NCBI GenBank assembly: GCA_016169945.1
Contig: JADLSH010000367.1
Span: forward strand, 1,116,001-1,180,000
Length of the DNA stretch: 64,000 nt
Source of the DNA: Trachythela sp. YZ-2020
Lineage: Eukaryota; Cnidaria; Anthozoa; Malacalcyonacea; Clavulariidae
Reading direction: 5' to 3'
The position numbers and the translations under genes are program-made. How positions within the stretch are numbered: position 1 is the first letter of the stretch; every line of letters begins with the position of its first letter. Positions 10,306 through 19,679 of this stretch are shown here, in pieces. The notes under the pieces were generated by a model, which was given only the letters and a program-made list of their open reading frames with translations, was not told the origin of the DNA and searched no databases.

Positions 10306-11240
10306 TAGAACTTATCATTATCATTATCATCAAATCGAAACCGATTGAATACATGCCGCAGCACAGCTATAGGTGCATGCAATGCGTTCAATGAGTGCAG
10401 TGACCGCGGAGCTTGTATAAAAGTGGAGGGGGACAGGATTCCGTATTTTGTATTTCAATTCCGTATCTCAATTTCAATTTGCGGTTTTATCTTTATGCAG
10501 TGAAAAGTGGGGGGCTCCCTAGCTCCGCGCGGTCTATGGAGTGCGTAGACCTAACACAGCATTTACGTGAACTTGTATGCATGTGTATCGCCATGCAAAA
10601 TCGTATTAATAACTCCAAAATAATGTAATACCCCAGAAAGAGGGCCTCAATGATGCTCAGTTACTTTAGTGTTAAAGTGACATTTCTTCTTTTTCTAAAA
10701 GTTTGCTGTTATATGAGCCAATATTTTACTGTCGAAACATGCAGAAAACTGAAACTTTTAAGCCTGCAGGTTTCCAATTTTCCCCGACAAGGAGACTTGT
10801 TCAAAAGCTAGACATACCAGCTTTTGAACAAGGAAAATTGTTCGTGTGTACGGCCGACAAGGAAAACTTGACAAGGAAATGCGCAGTACGCCACTGCACA
10901 CTCATCTTCGATCTAGTCTAGATTGTTCTGATAAATCTATTCTCAAATTTGGTTTATTTTAAAAATTGGGGTTTTTGTCAGAATTCAGTAATTTGGGGTT
11001 ATTGTCGCCGGGGATATTACGTTGGGGATTTTGTCGGTGGGGGTTTTGTCGGCGGGGTTTTTGTCGTGTGGGGTACTTGACATGGAAATTTTCTCTCCTT
11101 TAATGGTTATGTTGATATGCCGTGTTTTTATACGACTTTGTCAACTATTATGACAAGATCTATTAAGCCGATCACTATTAAAAAATGAACCATTAAAGAA
11201 GAGAAAGTTTCCGCACACGTTTTTTTTTTACTTTCGTCTT
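10306..11240. other. Intergenic, with a short hairpin and G-rich tandem repeats
   Basis: No gene is seen. A hairpin pairs gttcaaaagctag near 10799 with ctagcttttgaac-like sequence near 10815-10828. At 10937-11076 an irregular array of GGGGTTTTTGTCG-type units occurs. At 11085-11210 a loose inverted pair (ttctctcctttaatggtt and its complement) may mark a small MITE. Confidence 0.5.
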
Positions 11241-11289
11241 TACTTATGAAGATTTAAATGCTATTGCGATTTTTAATATGATTGAATAC

Positions 11290-11430
11290 TTTATCATTTT
11301 GGACTTGGACTCGCAACATTTCAGACTCGGACTCGGAAATGCTGGACTTGAAATTTTGCTAAGAGACTTGGACTTGGACGTGAATGTATATGACTTGGAC
11401 TCGTAAGTTGTGGACTTGACTGCAACATTG
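11290..11430. repeat. GACTTGGACTCG minisatellite
   Basis: Irregular 6-12-bp units (ggacttggact, tcggactcgg) run to the point where hAT coding similarity stops, replacing the C-terminal half of that transposase. Similar TGGACT-type arrays recur at 22736-22795 and, on the other strand, 29576-29641. Confidence 0.7.
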
Positions 11431-13061
11431 ATTGGCACCATGGGCAATGCAAGGAACATAAATGATCTCCCTTTCAACCTTTTCAGAAAGCTTCTTTTGG
11501 GCTCCATTGTACCTACCCGACATATTGGACGCACTGTCATATGTCTGGAAACGCATCATTTCTTTGTCTATCTTACATTAATCCACTAACGATGAAAGAA
11601 TTTCATTTGCAAGCCTTTCTCCTGTTTTTTTTTGTTACTTTTTTTACTTGGACACGTCTTTATGTTGGCTTGTCATTTGCATCCAAATAGCGTACAACCA
11701 CTGCCAATTGATCCTTATTTGATACGTCACGTGTCATATCAGCAGTCACGCCAAACATTCCAGCATCAGACACTTCAGTTGCTATATTCTCACGGACAGC
11801 ATCAGCTAACAGCTGGATAAATTCATTCTGCATGGGATTTCCAGACAAATAAGTTGTCCGAAATGGTTTGGTGTCTTTGCTTTCCAACCAATTCTTCAAA
11901 GCAGGGTTATGTCTACTCACAAGACGGGTAATTTGCTGAAAATTGCCTTCTGTATCATCGCCATCACCTCGAAATGACATTCCCTGGCGAGCCAATGTAC
12001 GCTCAACATCAAGTAGAATGGTAATTGCTGTCGAAGTTGCTCTTTGGCCAAAAAGCATTCACGTTTTCCCTTGTTTAACTGTTCATCCACATGTGTATTT
12101 GGCCTCGTAAATCTGATAAAGTTCATAACTGCTGCTTTGTGTGATTCGCTTGTAAAATGGGCAACATGTACAAGCTTTCCCTCTTTGTTTCGCCCTATAC
12201 TACCTTTCATTTTGGACCACATACTATTTCCCGTTATCCAGGAAGGATCAGCTTTGCTTCGGCCAGGCCCTTCAGGAAAAAGTGAGCATACGAAACAGAA
12301 CGCAGCATCCTTTGACACACTATACTCTAAGTGAGGGAACTCACTGTACCAAGACGCTGAAAATTGCATTGCTTCGAACTTTTTTCCAGTCCATTCTTTT
12401 TTGGAAATGACGTCAGTCGTGGCTGGCATGGACCAAGTGTTATCAAGTACATTTTCTGATTATCTGACAATGTCAGTGGTCTTTTTCCAGGATCATGGGC
12501 AACCAGGTCATCTTCTTTGTTAGTGGCACATTAAAAGTGGAGTGTTTGTTGGTACTCTGTTAAGACTTTATGTACACAACACTGAGGCCAACCTCTGTGA
12601 ACGGTCAGATAACGCCACAACTTGCACGAGAAATTCGAATAGGTTGAAATCCTCATTATTTACCTTAGAAACTAGGCCGTTTGAAGTTCTAATGTCAGGT
12701 TTCCAGGCACAGATGTTTTAGCAGCACAAGTAACCCAACTTGAGCTTTCAAGTTCAGGACCAAATGAAGCACATGTTTTACTACTATCCCCGAGTGCAGC
12801 CGATACAGTGTCTTCACTTTGAGAAAGAGTTTCAGAAATTAAATCTTCGGAGCTATGTAGTTTTTGCTCACACAAGTTTATGACTTTATCATTTTCAGCA
12901 GGAATATTGAACACACTTAAACTTTCACTTTCCACGGAGCATTCATTTGATACACATTGTCCTGACATTACCATATTTTGGTTACTTATATAGTTCAATT
13001 TCCACTTCAACTTCACGGGGCATCGTCTTAGCTTCATTTTGCTGCCATTCTCCATGCTCAT
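11359..13061 (-). pseudogene. Second hAT (TTF/ZMYM1-like) transposase relic, 3'-truncated
   Basis: Same family as the relic at 2950-8071. From 13061 leftward: an acidic, serine-rich N-terminal stretch (12672-13061), then RPLTLSDNQK and QPRL near 12430-12480, the TTF domain (SWYSEFPHLEYS, CFVCSLF, about 12300-12400), and DUF4371 (FGVTADMTRD; NMSGRYNGAQ; PCIAHG) down to about 11433. Frames change near 12640, 12425, 12040 and 11600, and the rest is replaced by the minisatellite. A Polinton-like element is inserted 15 bp upstream of its start codon. It encodes no functional protein. Confidence 0.82.
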
Positions 13062-13081
13062 CTATTTGGGATTTGATGTAA

Positions 13082-13101
13082 AGTAGCTTAACCCCCACAA
13101 C
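13082..13101 (+). repeat. Left TIR of the Polinton-like element
   Basis: AGTAGCTTAACCCCCACAAC is a perfect inverted match to 16241-16260. It is preceded by TSD atgtaa at 13076-13081. Confidence 0.92.
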
Positions 13102-13168
13102 AGTATACAAACTAAATGAATAGGGGTATGTAACGTTTATTTTAAAATGCTTTTTTTCCCAACAAAAT

Positions 13169-13513
13169 ATGCGTTCTTCAAGGGCAAATAATGTTGACGA
13201 ATTTTCGCCTGTGAAATTTCGGAGGCTGTGCAATTTATTAGAGACAATATTTGCACAAACTGTTTCTTGCGAGGTTTACGAGCTTTTCGAAGAGAGGTGT
13301 GGTTGTAAACTAAATCGTTTTAGTCAGAGTGAGTGTCTTATGTTATCGTATGAGGAGAGATGGCAGATGTATGATTTGGAAGCCATAGAGCGAGTTAACA
13401 ATAAAGACATGGTATGGAATAAGTTTGTTGAAGTGACGAAAGTTTTAGAGCTTCAGTGGGATAAATACGTGTTTGAATATTGGAATCTAAACGCCAACGC
13501 GAAATCGTACTGA
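13169..13513 (+). CDS. Unknown 114-aa protein of the Polinton-like element
   Basis: An intact frame begins with ATG 68 bp inside the left TIR. The product starts MRSSRANNVDEFSPVKF, is of mixed charge, has two close cysteines (ERCGCKLNRF, about residue 47) and an aromatic C-terminal half (YEERWQMYDLEAIERV, WDKYVFEYWN). No domain is recognised. It converges on the minus-strand ATPase gene. Being open, adjacent to the TIR and of non-repetitive composition supports it as real; function is unknown. Confidence 0.55.
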   Translation: MRSSRANNVDEFSPVKFRRLCNLLETIFAQTVSCEVYELFEERCGCKLNRFSQSECLMLSYEERWQMYDLEAIERVNNKDMVWNKFVEVTKVLELQWDKYVFEYWNLNANAKSY

Positions 13514-13655
13514 TTTTAAATGTAAATTATTGTTGCTCGCTTTGCTTGGCTGGATGCATATATTAAGCACAGATTAACGTTTGTAACAAATTTATTTCTT
13601 AAGTATAACAATTAATCACACAAATGCATATAATTCTTAAACATATTGTCTTGCT

Positions 13656-14117
13656 TTATTGCTCGTTAGCCATGGTTTCCTTAACAAAGGCTCGGACCGT
13701 AGGCTCGTCTTCGTGCAGATTCACCCACTTCATACGACCTGTAGCTAGGTGCCTGATTTTGACAGGCCAATAATTTTCGTCGTTGATTAAGACACCCGGA
13801 TGGCTAGGATCAACACTATTACGCGATGTTTTATACATCTCTATGATAGCATATCCTTCGGGAATGACACGAACGCGATTGGCTTTGTCGGTGTATTTTA
13901 GCCACTCGGGGATAGTTGCATCCGACCAGGTAATATACCGATGATGTTTAGGTTGTTTTCTTCCGGGCTTGGTTTCGACGCCAGAGACCGGTGTGGGTGT
14001 AGTCACTTTAGTTTGGGTGGTGAAGGGATAAACATGGCAGTCGCCAAATATATAGGTCTCCAAGAACTTGCTTATTGGTTGGTGTGTCAGGCTTGTTATC
14101 CACCAATAAGTATCCAA
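13656..14117 (-). pseudogene. C-terminal region downstream of the packaging ATPase, frame-shifted relic
   Basis: A 153-codon minus-strand frame. Its first part (about residues 18-36, LETYIFGDCHVYPFTTQTK) reads like the end of a Polinton ATPase in a shifted frame. The remainder (RYITWSDATIPEWLKY; ENYWPVKIRHLATGRMKWVN) is not recognised. The TAA stop overlaps an AATAAA on the same strand. It may be a separate small gene or the C-terminal extension of the ATPase. A 36-bp part of its 3' end recurs inverted at 16057-16092. Confidence 0.5.
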
Positions 14118-14822
14118 ACGGTTTTTCGGTCTCTTTGTAATAAGCGTTCATAAAATGGATTCTGTTCTTATCAAACATGCGTTCTCCAACAATACCAATT
14201 TATTTCCTATCGCTTGGACTTCGGAAGAGAGCCAGATATTGGGCATTTCGGCTGATATCCGTATTATATTTCCCCTTTGGAAACATGTTTTGCAGCAATA
14301 AGATAACGCTCGCGTTTCGATGGCGGCCTTGGGTAAACAATCGAGATACCACAGGACTGTCTGTCGCTTCAGCCATCAAATCGTCCAGGATGATGATGTT
14401 GTTGTACCGCGTATCAATCTCGCTCATGTTCTCAGACAGTTCGGGCACACTTCTCTCAAACCGGATGCTTTTTTCGAGAGACTTCTTCAAGACGTCATAA
14501 CATTCTTGCCACTGGTTGTAGTACCAAAAAATGCGAATACTTTTTTGTTCTTCGTACACGATACGATTGTGTTCCAAAATTTGTTGGACAAAATATGTTT
14601 TTCACTTTGACTCGGACCCACAACCAAAAGTCCGAATTTATGGCGGAGGTTGAAATCCGGATAGGGTTTGGTGGTTAAAGATGAGGTTGTAGCTTTTGGT
14701 TTCTTTGCTGGCTGTCGAGATCGCCTTTCGTCTGCTGTAGGCCTATCGATGTTCATATACGGACGAGAAGACTTGTCGTGTTCATATAATGATGCGGAGA
14801 TTTGTCGATGTAGGGCTGCCAT
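14050..14822 (-). pseudogene. A32/FtsK-HerA-type packaging ATPase, broken
   Basis: In the Polinton/adintovirus/virophage world this ATPase pumps DNA into capsids. The minus-strand frame 14822-14487 has a Walker A-like GPSQSEK. The adjoining frame 14577-14200 has IRIFWYYNQWQECY, Walker B with acidic pair (IIILDDLM), then LFTQGRHRN, a typical Polinton ATPase segment (SVILLLQNMF, ISRNAQYLALFR). The frame switches at a run of five A near 14600, just after Walker A. A TAA stop follows DRK at about 14199, beyond which similarity continues (FGYLLVDNKPDTP). The Walker A also lacks the usual glycines. It encodes no intact enzyme. Family call is confident from the order of motifs. Confidence 0.75.
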
Positions 14823-14995
14823 GACGACACCCGGGCTTGCTTAACATAAGGTTTTCTCTCCTCGGAACATAAGCCGTGAACTTGCAAAAGATGTGTACTG
14901 ATATTCTTCAAATTAGGCCGACCGCAAAGCGGACAGGTCCGGCGAAATCGTCTCTGCATTCGTGTGGCAAATGATTCAAGTTTACATAGAAACAC
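14753..14995 (-). CDS. Small zinc-finger protein of the Polinton-like element
   Basis: An 80-codon minus-strand frame just upstream of the ATPase. The motif CPLCGRPNLKNISTHLLQVH at about residues 20-39 is a C2H2-type finger (C-x2-C-x11-H-x4-H), followed by SEERKPYVKQAR. Similar CPxCGRPxLxNLSTHLxQVHGL proteins are familiar to me from invertebrate genomes. The C-terminus past the finger changes frame relative to the ATPase N-terminus, so the two may once have been one gene or may overlap. Likely DNA or RNA binding; inference. Confidence 0.6.
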   Translation of the reverse strand: MFLCKLESFATRMQRRFRRTCPLCGRPNLKNISTHLLQVHGLCSEERKPYVKQARVSSWQPYIDKSPHHYMNTTSLLVRI

Positions 14996-15049
14996 GGTTC
15001 TATATATATCGTTGCTTTGAGGAAGGGTTTGGTGGGATTTTGTAGCAGT

Positions 15050-15205
15050 TGTGTGGAAATTCTCTAAAGCTTCTGTGGAGCTTCAGTGGAGCTTCTGTAA
15101 AGCTTCTGTGAAACTTCTGTAAAACTTCTGTGGAGCTTCTGTGGAGCTTCTGTAAAGCTTCTGTGAAGCTTCTGTAAAACTTCTGTGGAGCTTCTGTGGA
15201 GCTCT
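15050..15205. repeat. CTTCTGTGGAGCTTCTGTAAAG minisatellite in the divergent promoter region
   Basis: About 12 units of 11-12 bp (cttctgtggag, cttctgtaaag, cttctgtgaaa). It lies between the divergent zinc-finger/ATPase unit and the acidic-protein gene of the Polinton-like element. Confidence 0.85.
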
Positions 15206-15275
15206 CACAGTAGGTTTGTGGGCATGCTTTAAAGATCATTAAATCTCCCCCACCATCGTTAGGATTTGTTTTGTG

Positions 15276-15284
15276 TATAAATAG
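15276..15284 (+). promoter_or_regulatory. TATA box for the acidic protein gene
   Basis: TATAAATAG lies 60 bp upstream of the ATG at 15336, a standard core-promoter spacing if transcription starts near 15306. There are AT runs (tatatatat, 15001-15009) near the start of the divergent minus-strand unit, which could serve it likewise. Confidence 0.5.
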
Positions 15285-15335
15285 TCGCAAAGAATTTGCT
15301 TATTTTACATTAACATTCGTAAGACGAGCACTAAA

Positions 15336-15857
15336 ATGAACAGTCAGTACTACGGAAGCTATAGCCTTGTAGGGCATGACGACGACACCAGTGAACATGA
15401 GGAAAGTCCTATGGAAAGCCATACCGAAGATGAGAGTAGCATCACGACTGGAGAGTGTGATGAAGACAGTTCCGAAGAGGAAATCGATCCCTGGGCTACA
15501 TTGATCGACGACGCAGCATCCAAGGTTCGGGCACAGTACGAAGACATCTTACAAACACTTCTCATGGGGAGTCATGAGGAAAGTGAAGCGAAACAGAAAG
15601 CCTTTGCCAAAATTCTACCCCTTTTGCAAAAGGAATTGGCCGATGTCTACATGGATAACCTGACGTGGATGAAACAACTAAATAAAGATCCAGTACATAA
15701 GAAAATAATGCAGACAAAGGAAACACTTGTCGAAAACGATGACTTTGATCCAGAAGAAGCTTTGCAAGCAGCTGTTGATAAGAGAAAGTTTCTTATAAGA
15801 AGGCTTTTAAAGCGTTACGCTTTTACTGGAGAAAACGATGAAGAGAATAATGATTAG
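15336..15857 (+). CDS. Acidic 173-aa protein of the Polinton-like element, unknown function
   Basis: An intact frame with TATA box, ATG and a downstream AATAAA (15970). Residues 1-55 are strongly acidic (DDDTSEHEES, EDSSEEEIDPW). Residues 55-140 are predicted mostly helical (KVRAQYEDILQTLL, KILPLLQKELADVY). The C-terminus is basic then acidic (KRKFLIRRLLKRY, NDEEN). No family is recognised. Its intactness, next to a broken ATPase, is notable. It could be a small structural or regulatory virion-type protein; that is speculation. Confidence 0.65.
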   Translation: MNSQYYGSYSLVGHDDDTSEHEESPMESHTEDESSITTGECDEDSSEEEIDPWATLIDDAASKVRAQYEDILQTLLMGSHEESEAKQKAFAKILPLLQKELADVYMDNLTWMKQLNKDPVHKKIMQTKETLVENDDFDPEEALQAAVDKRKFLIRRLLKRYAFTGENDEENND

Positions 15858-15969
15858 AAGTTAAACTTTTAATTAATAGGCCGAATATAGGACTGAAGTC
15901 ATCAATTCATACAATATTAGTATGTAAAAACATACCAATATAAACACAGCATGTAACTTCGAGTCATTT

Positions 15970-15975
15970 AATAAA
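15970..15975 (+). terminator. Poly(A) signal AATAAA after the acidic protein gene
   Basis: AATAAA lies 113 bp after the TAG at 15855-15857, inside the Polinton-like element and before its right TIR. Confidence 0.5.
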
Positions 15976-16056
15976 ATGGTTTTCAATTACCTGTCTTTAG
16001 TTGTCAGTTTTTACATGGGTGGGCCGGGTACAAATGAAAATGGCGAAAAACACGCA

Positions 16057-16092
16057 ATGAAGTGGGTGAATTTGCACGAAGATGAGCCTACG
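16057..16092 (+). repeat. Inverted partial copy of the minus-strand ORF tail (13698-13733)
   Basis: About 33 of 36 bases match the reverse complement of 13698-13733, encoding the MKWVNLHEDEPT stretch in the opposite direction, near the other end of the element. It is followed by two perfect 25-bp direct repeats at 16106-16130 and 16131-16155 (ctaagtacgaactcttgggc start). Confidence 0.8.
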
Positions 16093-16240
16093 CTTTGTAC
16101 GCACGCTAAGTACGAACTCTTGGGCGTACACTAAGTACGAACTCTTGGGCGTACAACTCTGTTGAACGTCATATGGCTGGAAATAAATGTGACGTCAAAC
16201 ATACATTCATTCGTTTGAATACTAATTACTTCCGGCGGTG

Positions 16241-16260
16241 GTTGTGGGGGTTAAGCTACT
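16241..16260 (-). repeat. Right TIR of the Polinton-like element
   Basis: The inverse of 13082-13101, followed by TSD atgtaa at 16261-16266. Pairing resumes further inward after a gap (agtat-caaac--aatgaat on both sides). Confidence 0.92.
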
Positions 16261-16266
16261 ATGTAA

Positions 16267-17112
16267 GTACATTCATTTTTGCGTCTACGTTGCTAGGCAA
16301 CGTAACGCTATGTTATCAATAAATTCGGGCTATGTGTGTGGCGGACTAACTTTTTGATGACGTTTTTTGACGTCACAGAGCTTGGCCAGTCATGCATGTG
16401 ATCAGGGCGGAATAAAACACGGATGTGATCTAGATTTTGGTGGCGTGATATCTAGTAGCGTGTCTAAATAAATATATCTTCGATAATTTTCTGTAGTTCA
16501 GCTTTCTATATTTCAATATAAAAAGCTCTAATAAATCGCAAAGTTCTATCACTCGTTGTTATTTGATTCCAAGGTAAGTTAAAAACTGCGAACTATTTTT
16601 AATTAAGCTATATTTGTTGAAAGATGTGATATTTTTGGTTCGATGTTTGTTTGCTTCATAGACATAGTCATGACTATTATAAATAAATATTTAAAATAGT
16701 TAGCTGCAATATGTTGCGTTTCTTGTTCTTGTAGCGTGGTCTTCGATAATTTTATGTGCATGGTTCAGCTATTTCAATATAAGCTAACTACACCTTTCTA
16801 TTAGTTTTTAGATAGATTTGGATAATCTTGGTCTATCAGACAATGTTCATTGTGTCATTTGTGTGTATTAAAGGGTATTAAACACAACTCAAAATACTCA
16901 AACTCAAAATACTCAATGAAACTCAAAATACTCAATCAAACTCAAAATACTCAATCAAACTAAAAAAATCCAATAAACTTGGACACTTGGAGCTAATACA
17001 ACTAAAAAATACAAAGCTATTAATTAAAGAAACAAAGCCTAATTAATACCCTACTTGGCTGTTGCTATAACTACAAAATAACTACTTGCCAAACTAAAAC
17101 TAATAAGGTAAC
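16267..17112. other. AT-rich intergenic, with ACTCAAAATACTCAA repeats
   Basis: No gene is seen. At 16881-16965 a tandem array of aaactcaaaatactcaatc-type units (about 19 bp) occurs. The rest is plain AT-rich sequence leading to the frame at 17113. Confidence 0.6.
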
Positions 17113-17397
17113 ATGGGAGTAACGATTGAGCAATACAGAGCTCGAATTGGTGTCCACAGTAGTTATGTGAAAGCTAAAGGTGTAAACTTGGATTCTGAAG
17201 ATATTTTGTGGAACACAACACCAATAGTAGTTTTATTAGCACAAAGTGTTTATTTAATTGGCTATATTGTTTATGTTGCATTATTATTAATGATGGCAAA
17301 CGAAAATCCAGGCCCTACTCTGTATGAGATAATTGATCCAACTAAAACTGTTTGTGCAGATTTTAGTCAAAGTGCACGATTGCCCCATACTTTTTAA
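17113..17397 (+). CDS. 5'-end fragment of a transposon ORF with degenerate 2A-like motif
   Basis: A 94-codon frame starts MGVTIEQYRARIG, has a hydrophobic stretch (about residues 37-62) and then NENPGPTLYEIIDPTKTVCA. This layout recalls the start of invertebrate element ORFs in which a 2A-type DxExNPGP skipping peptide precedes DPTxTVCADFSQ. Here the D and E positions before NPGP are not conserved, so skipping is doubtful. It ends soon after, in unrelated sequence, so it is truncated. Family recognition is from memory of similar ORFs and is moderate only. Confidence 0.45.
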   Translation: MGVTIEQYRARIGVHSSYVKAKGVNLDSEDILWNTTPIVVLLAQSVYLIGYIVYVALLLMMANENPGPTLYEIIDPTKTVCADFSQSARLPHTF

Positions 17398-17798
17398 AGC
17401 AAAGATGAAGTCTTCGTTGATGCTGCGACCGGTCGGAAGAACTCTGCTCTATGATCTCTCATCTATATTAGACTATTAGTATGAATACAATATACTGCCG
17501 GTCCAATATACAAGTATGATTCACAGATTTAATGGTAAATATGAAACGTATTCAATCTACATATTTTTTTCCCTGAGTTTGTTGCATTTCTATATCTACT
17601 GAGATCTTTTGCCATCTTTAATCTTTAATCTTTAATCTTTCTAGAATTTCACATTAAATAGTAAATACTAAATACTAATTTACAATGTGAATTACATTTA
17701 AACTGTATAAAAAAATATACTAAGACTAATGTTAAGAGTTAATATTTACAAGTAATCTTAAATAAAATTTGAAAATTTTTTGATAGAATTCGATAAAT

Positions 17799-19468
17799 TT
17801 ACTTCGACTCCAGCGTTCGGTTAAAACATTCAATCCCATACACAATTGGGCTATTTTTAAATCGTTCAGTTCGATATCTAAAATTATACAGTTTTTCTCC
17901 ATTTGATCTAGTTTGTCTCTGTCTTATCTGATTAACTGTTTCTGGCAATAAACTGTGTAATCTATGTCTAGGGTCTGTCATTGTTTTTATAAGGTTTCCG
18001 CACATCTCTTCTCTGCGAGCCTTTAATGTTTTAAGGTTACAGTCCAGTAATGCTTCTTCATAAGTCAGACCAGGACAAATTATCCTAAGCGCACGCTTCT
18101 GAACTCGTTCTATGTCAGTAGACTGTTCCTTGGTTAAGTTTCCGTGCCAAATTTTAGCACAATATTCAAGTGTCGATCTTATGACAGCCATATAAAAGGC
18201 TTTTAAATCCTGCTTTGGTGCACCATAACCCTTTAACATCTTCAGAAAATACAGTCTTTTTACCGCTTTTTTAACAATATAGCATGTGTTAGTTGACCAC
18301 TTCAAATTGTCATCAATCCATAAACCAAGTAATTTGTAACATTTAACCCTTTCAAATACATGTCTATTGATTTCTAGCGGTGGAATAACAGTTACATTTT
18401 TTCGAAAGTCAATTATCATTTCTTTGCATTTCGTTTGATTTAACTCCATCATATCTTCTTCAGTAAACCTTAAAACGCTCTTAACTTTACTTTCAGCACC
18501 ACCCAGTTGCTTCCCAGAAATATGGTGGCTGACATCTAGTACCTCGTATAATGTAGTGTCATCCATAAACATTAATGTATCATGTTCAAGTATAACATTA
18601 GTTTCCATGTTGGTTGATATCATGAGTTGGATTTCTTCTTTTATTACAGAGGGAAGTTTATCAATCTTTATTACAAAGGCAATTGGTCCGAGTTTACTTC
18701 CTTGTGGCACTCCGCCATTGATATATGCATAATCAGACGTATCATTCCCAAATTTAGTAAAATGGGATCTTTTATTGAGGTATGTTCCAAACCATTGGAT
18801 TAAGGCCAATCTAACTCCCATCTCTTTCATATTTCTTAGCAGTATATTATGATTAATTAGATCGAACGCTTTTCTAAAGTCAAGAAAAATTATTCGTATT
18901 ACTCTTTGTGGCTCGTCCATTGCTCTATACCAGTTGTGGAGTAGATTTAGAAGGGCATACAAAGTCGAAGATCCTGGGAGCCCTCCATATTGGGAATTGG
19001 AAATTTTCCCATTTATATCTTCATTTATCCACTTGTTGGTAAAGGATTCCTGAACTTTTGATAAAACACTGGTTAATGCAATCGGTCTAAGGTTTTCAGC
19101 GATTGTACATGGTGTGATCTTAGGAATCCCAGTTACTTTGTATTTTTTCCAAGTTTCAGGAAATTTCTTTGTCTGAAATGACTCATTAAAAATTTCAGCA
19201 AGGGAACGGCAAACAATTTCGAAAACATTTTCAGAATCTTCAAAGGTGGATCATTTGGCCCAGGTGCCTTGTTAACATTAATTGCATTCAATTCTCTAGC
19301 AACTTCTTCAACACTGATTAACGGTAGATCATCCGGGCATTGCATTTCTAGCCACTCGTTTGATATATGTGGATAATTTATCGTTAAATTAGCAAAGAAG
19401 TTATTAATTGAATCTGCCGATTGTTTATCGTTCATTTGGAGATTTGTCTCTGAGTCTACTAGAGTCAC
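17799..19468 (-). pseudogene. LINE reverse transcriptase domain, frame-shifted
   Basis: RT motifs in order from 19468: NVNKAPGPND (finger), LRPIALTSVLSK near 19090, FLDFRKAFDLINH (domain A, about 18880), GGVPQGSKLGP (domain B, about 18710), and the catalytic FMDDTTLYE (domain C, about 18560). A C-terminal part (RVQKRALRIICPG) follows to a stop at 17799. The frame changes near 19150. The active-site DD is intact. Frame breaks separate it from the endonuclease. Confidence 0.85.
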
Positions 19469-19679
19469 AGCGTTTTTCCTTGATCCAATTAATCTTTTAA
19501 CTTGCTTCCACCATGATTGTGTTCATGAACTATGTTTTGTTCTTACCTTGTTATCATAACACTGCAGCTTTGCTTTATTTATCTCAGCTGAAACTTGTCT
19601 ACGTAAATATTTGAAGAGCTCGGTTTTATTGTTTTTAAAAGCTTTATTTCTTTTATCCATCAGAGATTTAATTTTTGCG

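Larger units (their letters stand above)
13082..16260. mobile_element. Compact Polinton/Maverick-like element, 3179 bp, 6-bp TSD atgtaa
   Basis: The termini are exact inverted repeats: AGTAGCTTAACCCCCACAAC at 13082-13101 and its complement at 16241-16260, with further partial pairing inward. The flanks 13076-13081 and 16261-16266 are both atgtaa. An AGT...ACT end and 6-bp TSD are the Polinton/Maverick signature. Inside are a packaging-type ATPase (broken), a zinc-finger protein, an acidic protein and two unassigned frames. No DNA polymerase B, integrase, protease or capsid gene is visible, so it is non-autonomous or a virophage/adintovirus-like derivative that lost its core. Target is the upstream edge of a hAT relic. 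Confidence 0.85.

Noticed and set aside
15000..15290. 96-codon frame of SFTEALQKLHRS repeats
   Set aside because: Translation of the CTTCTGTGGAG minisatellite in the Polinton-like element.
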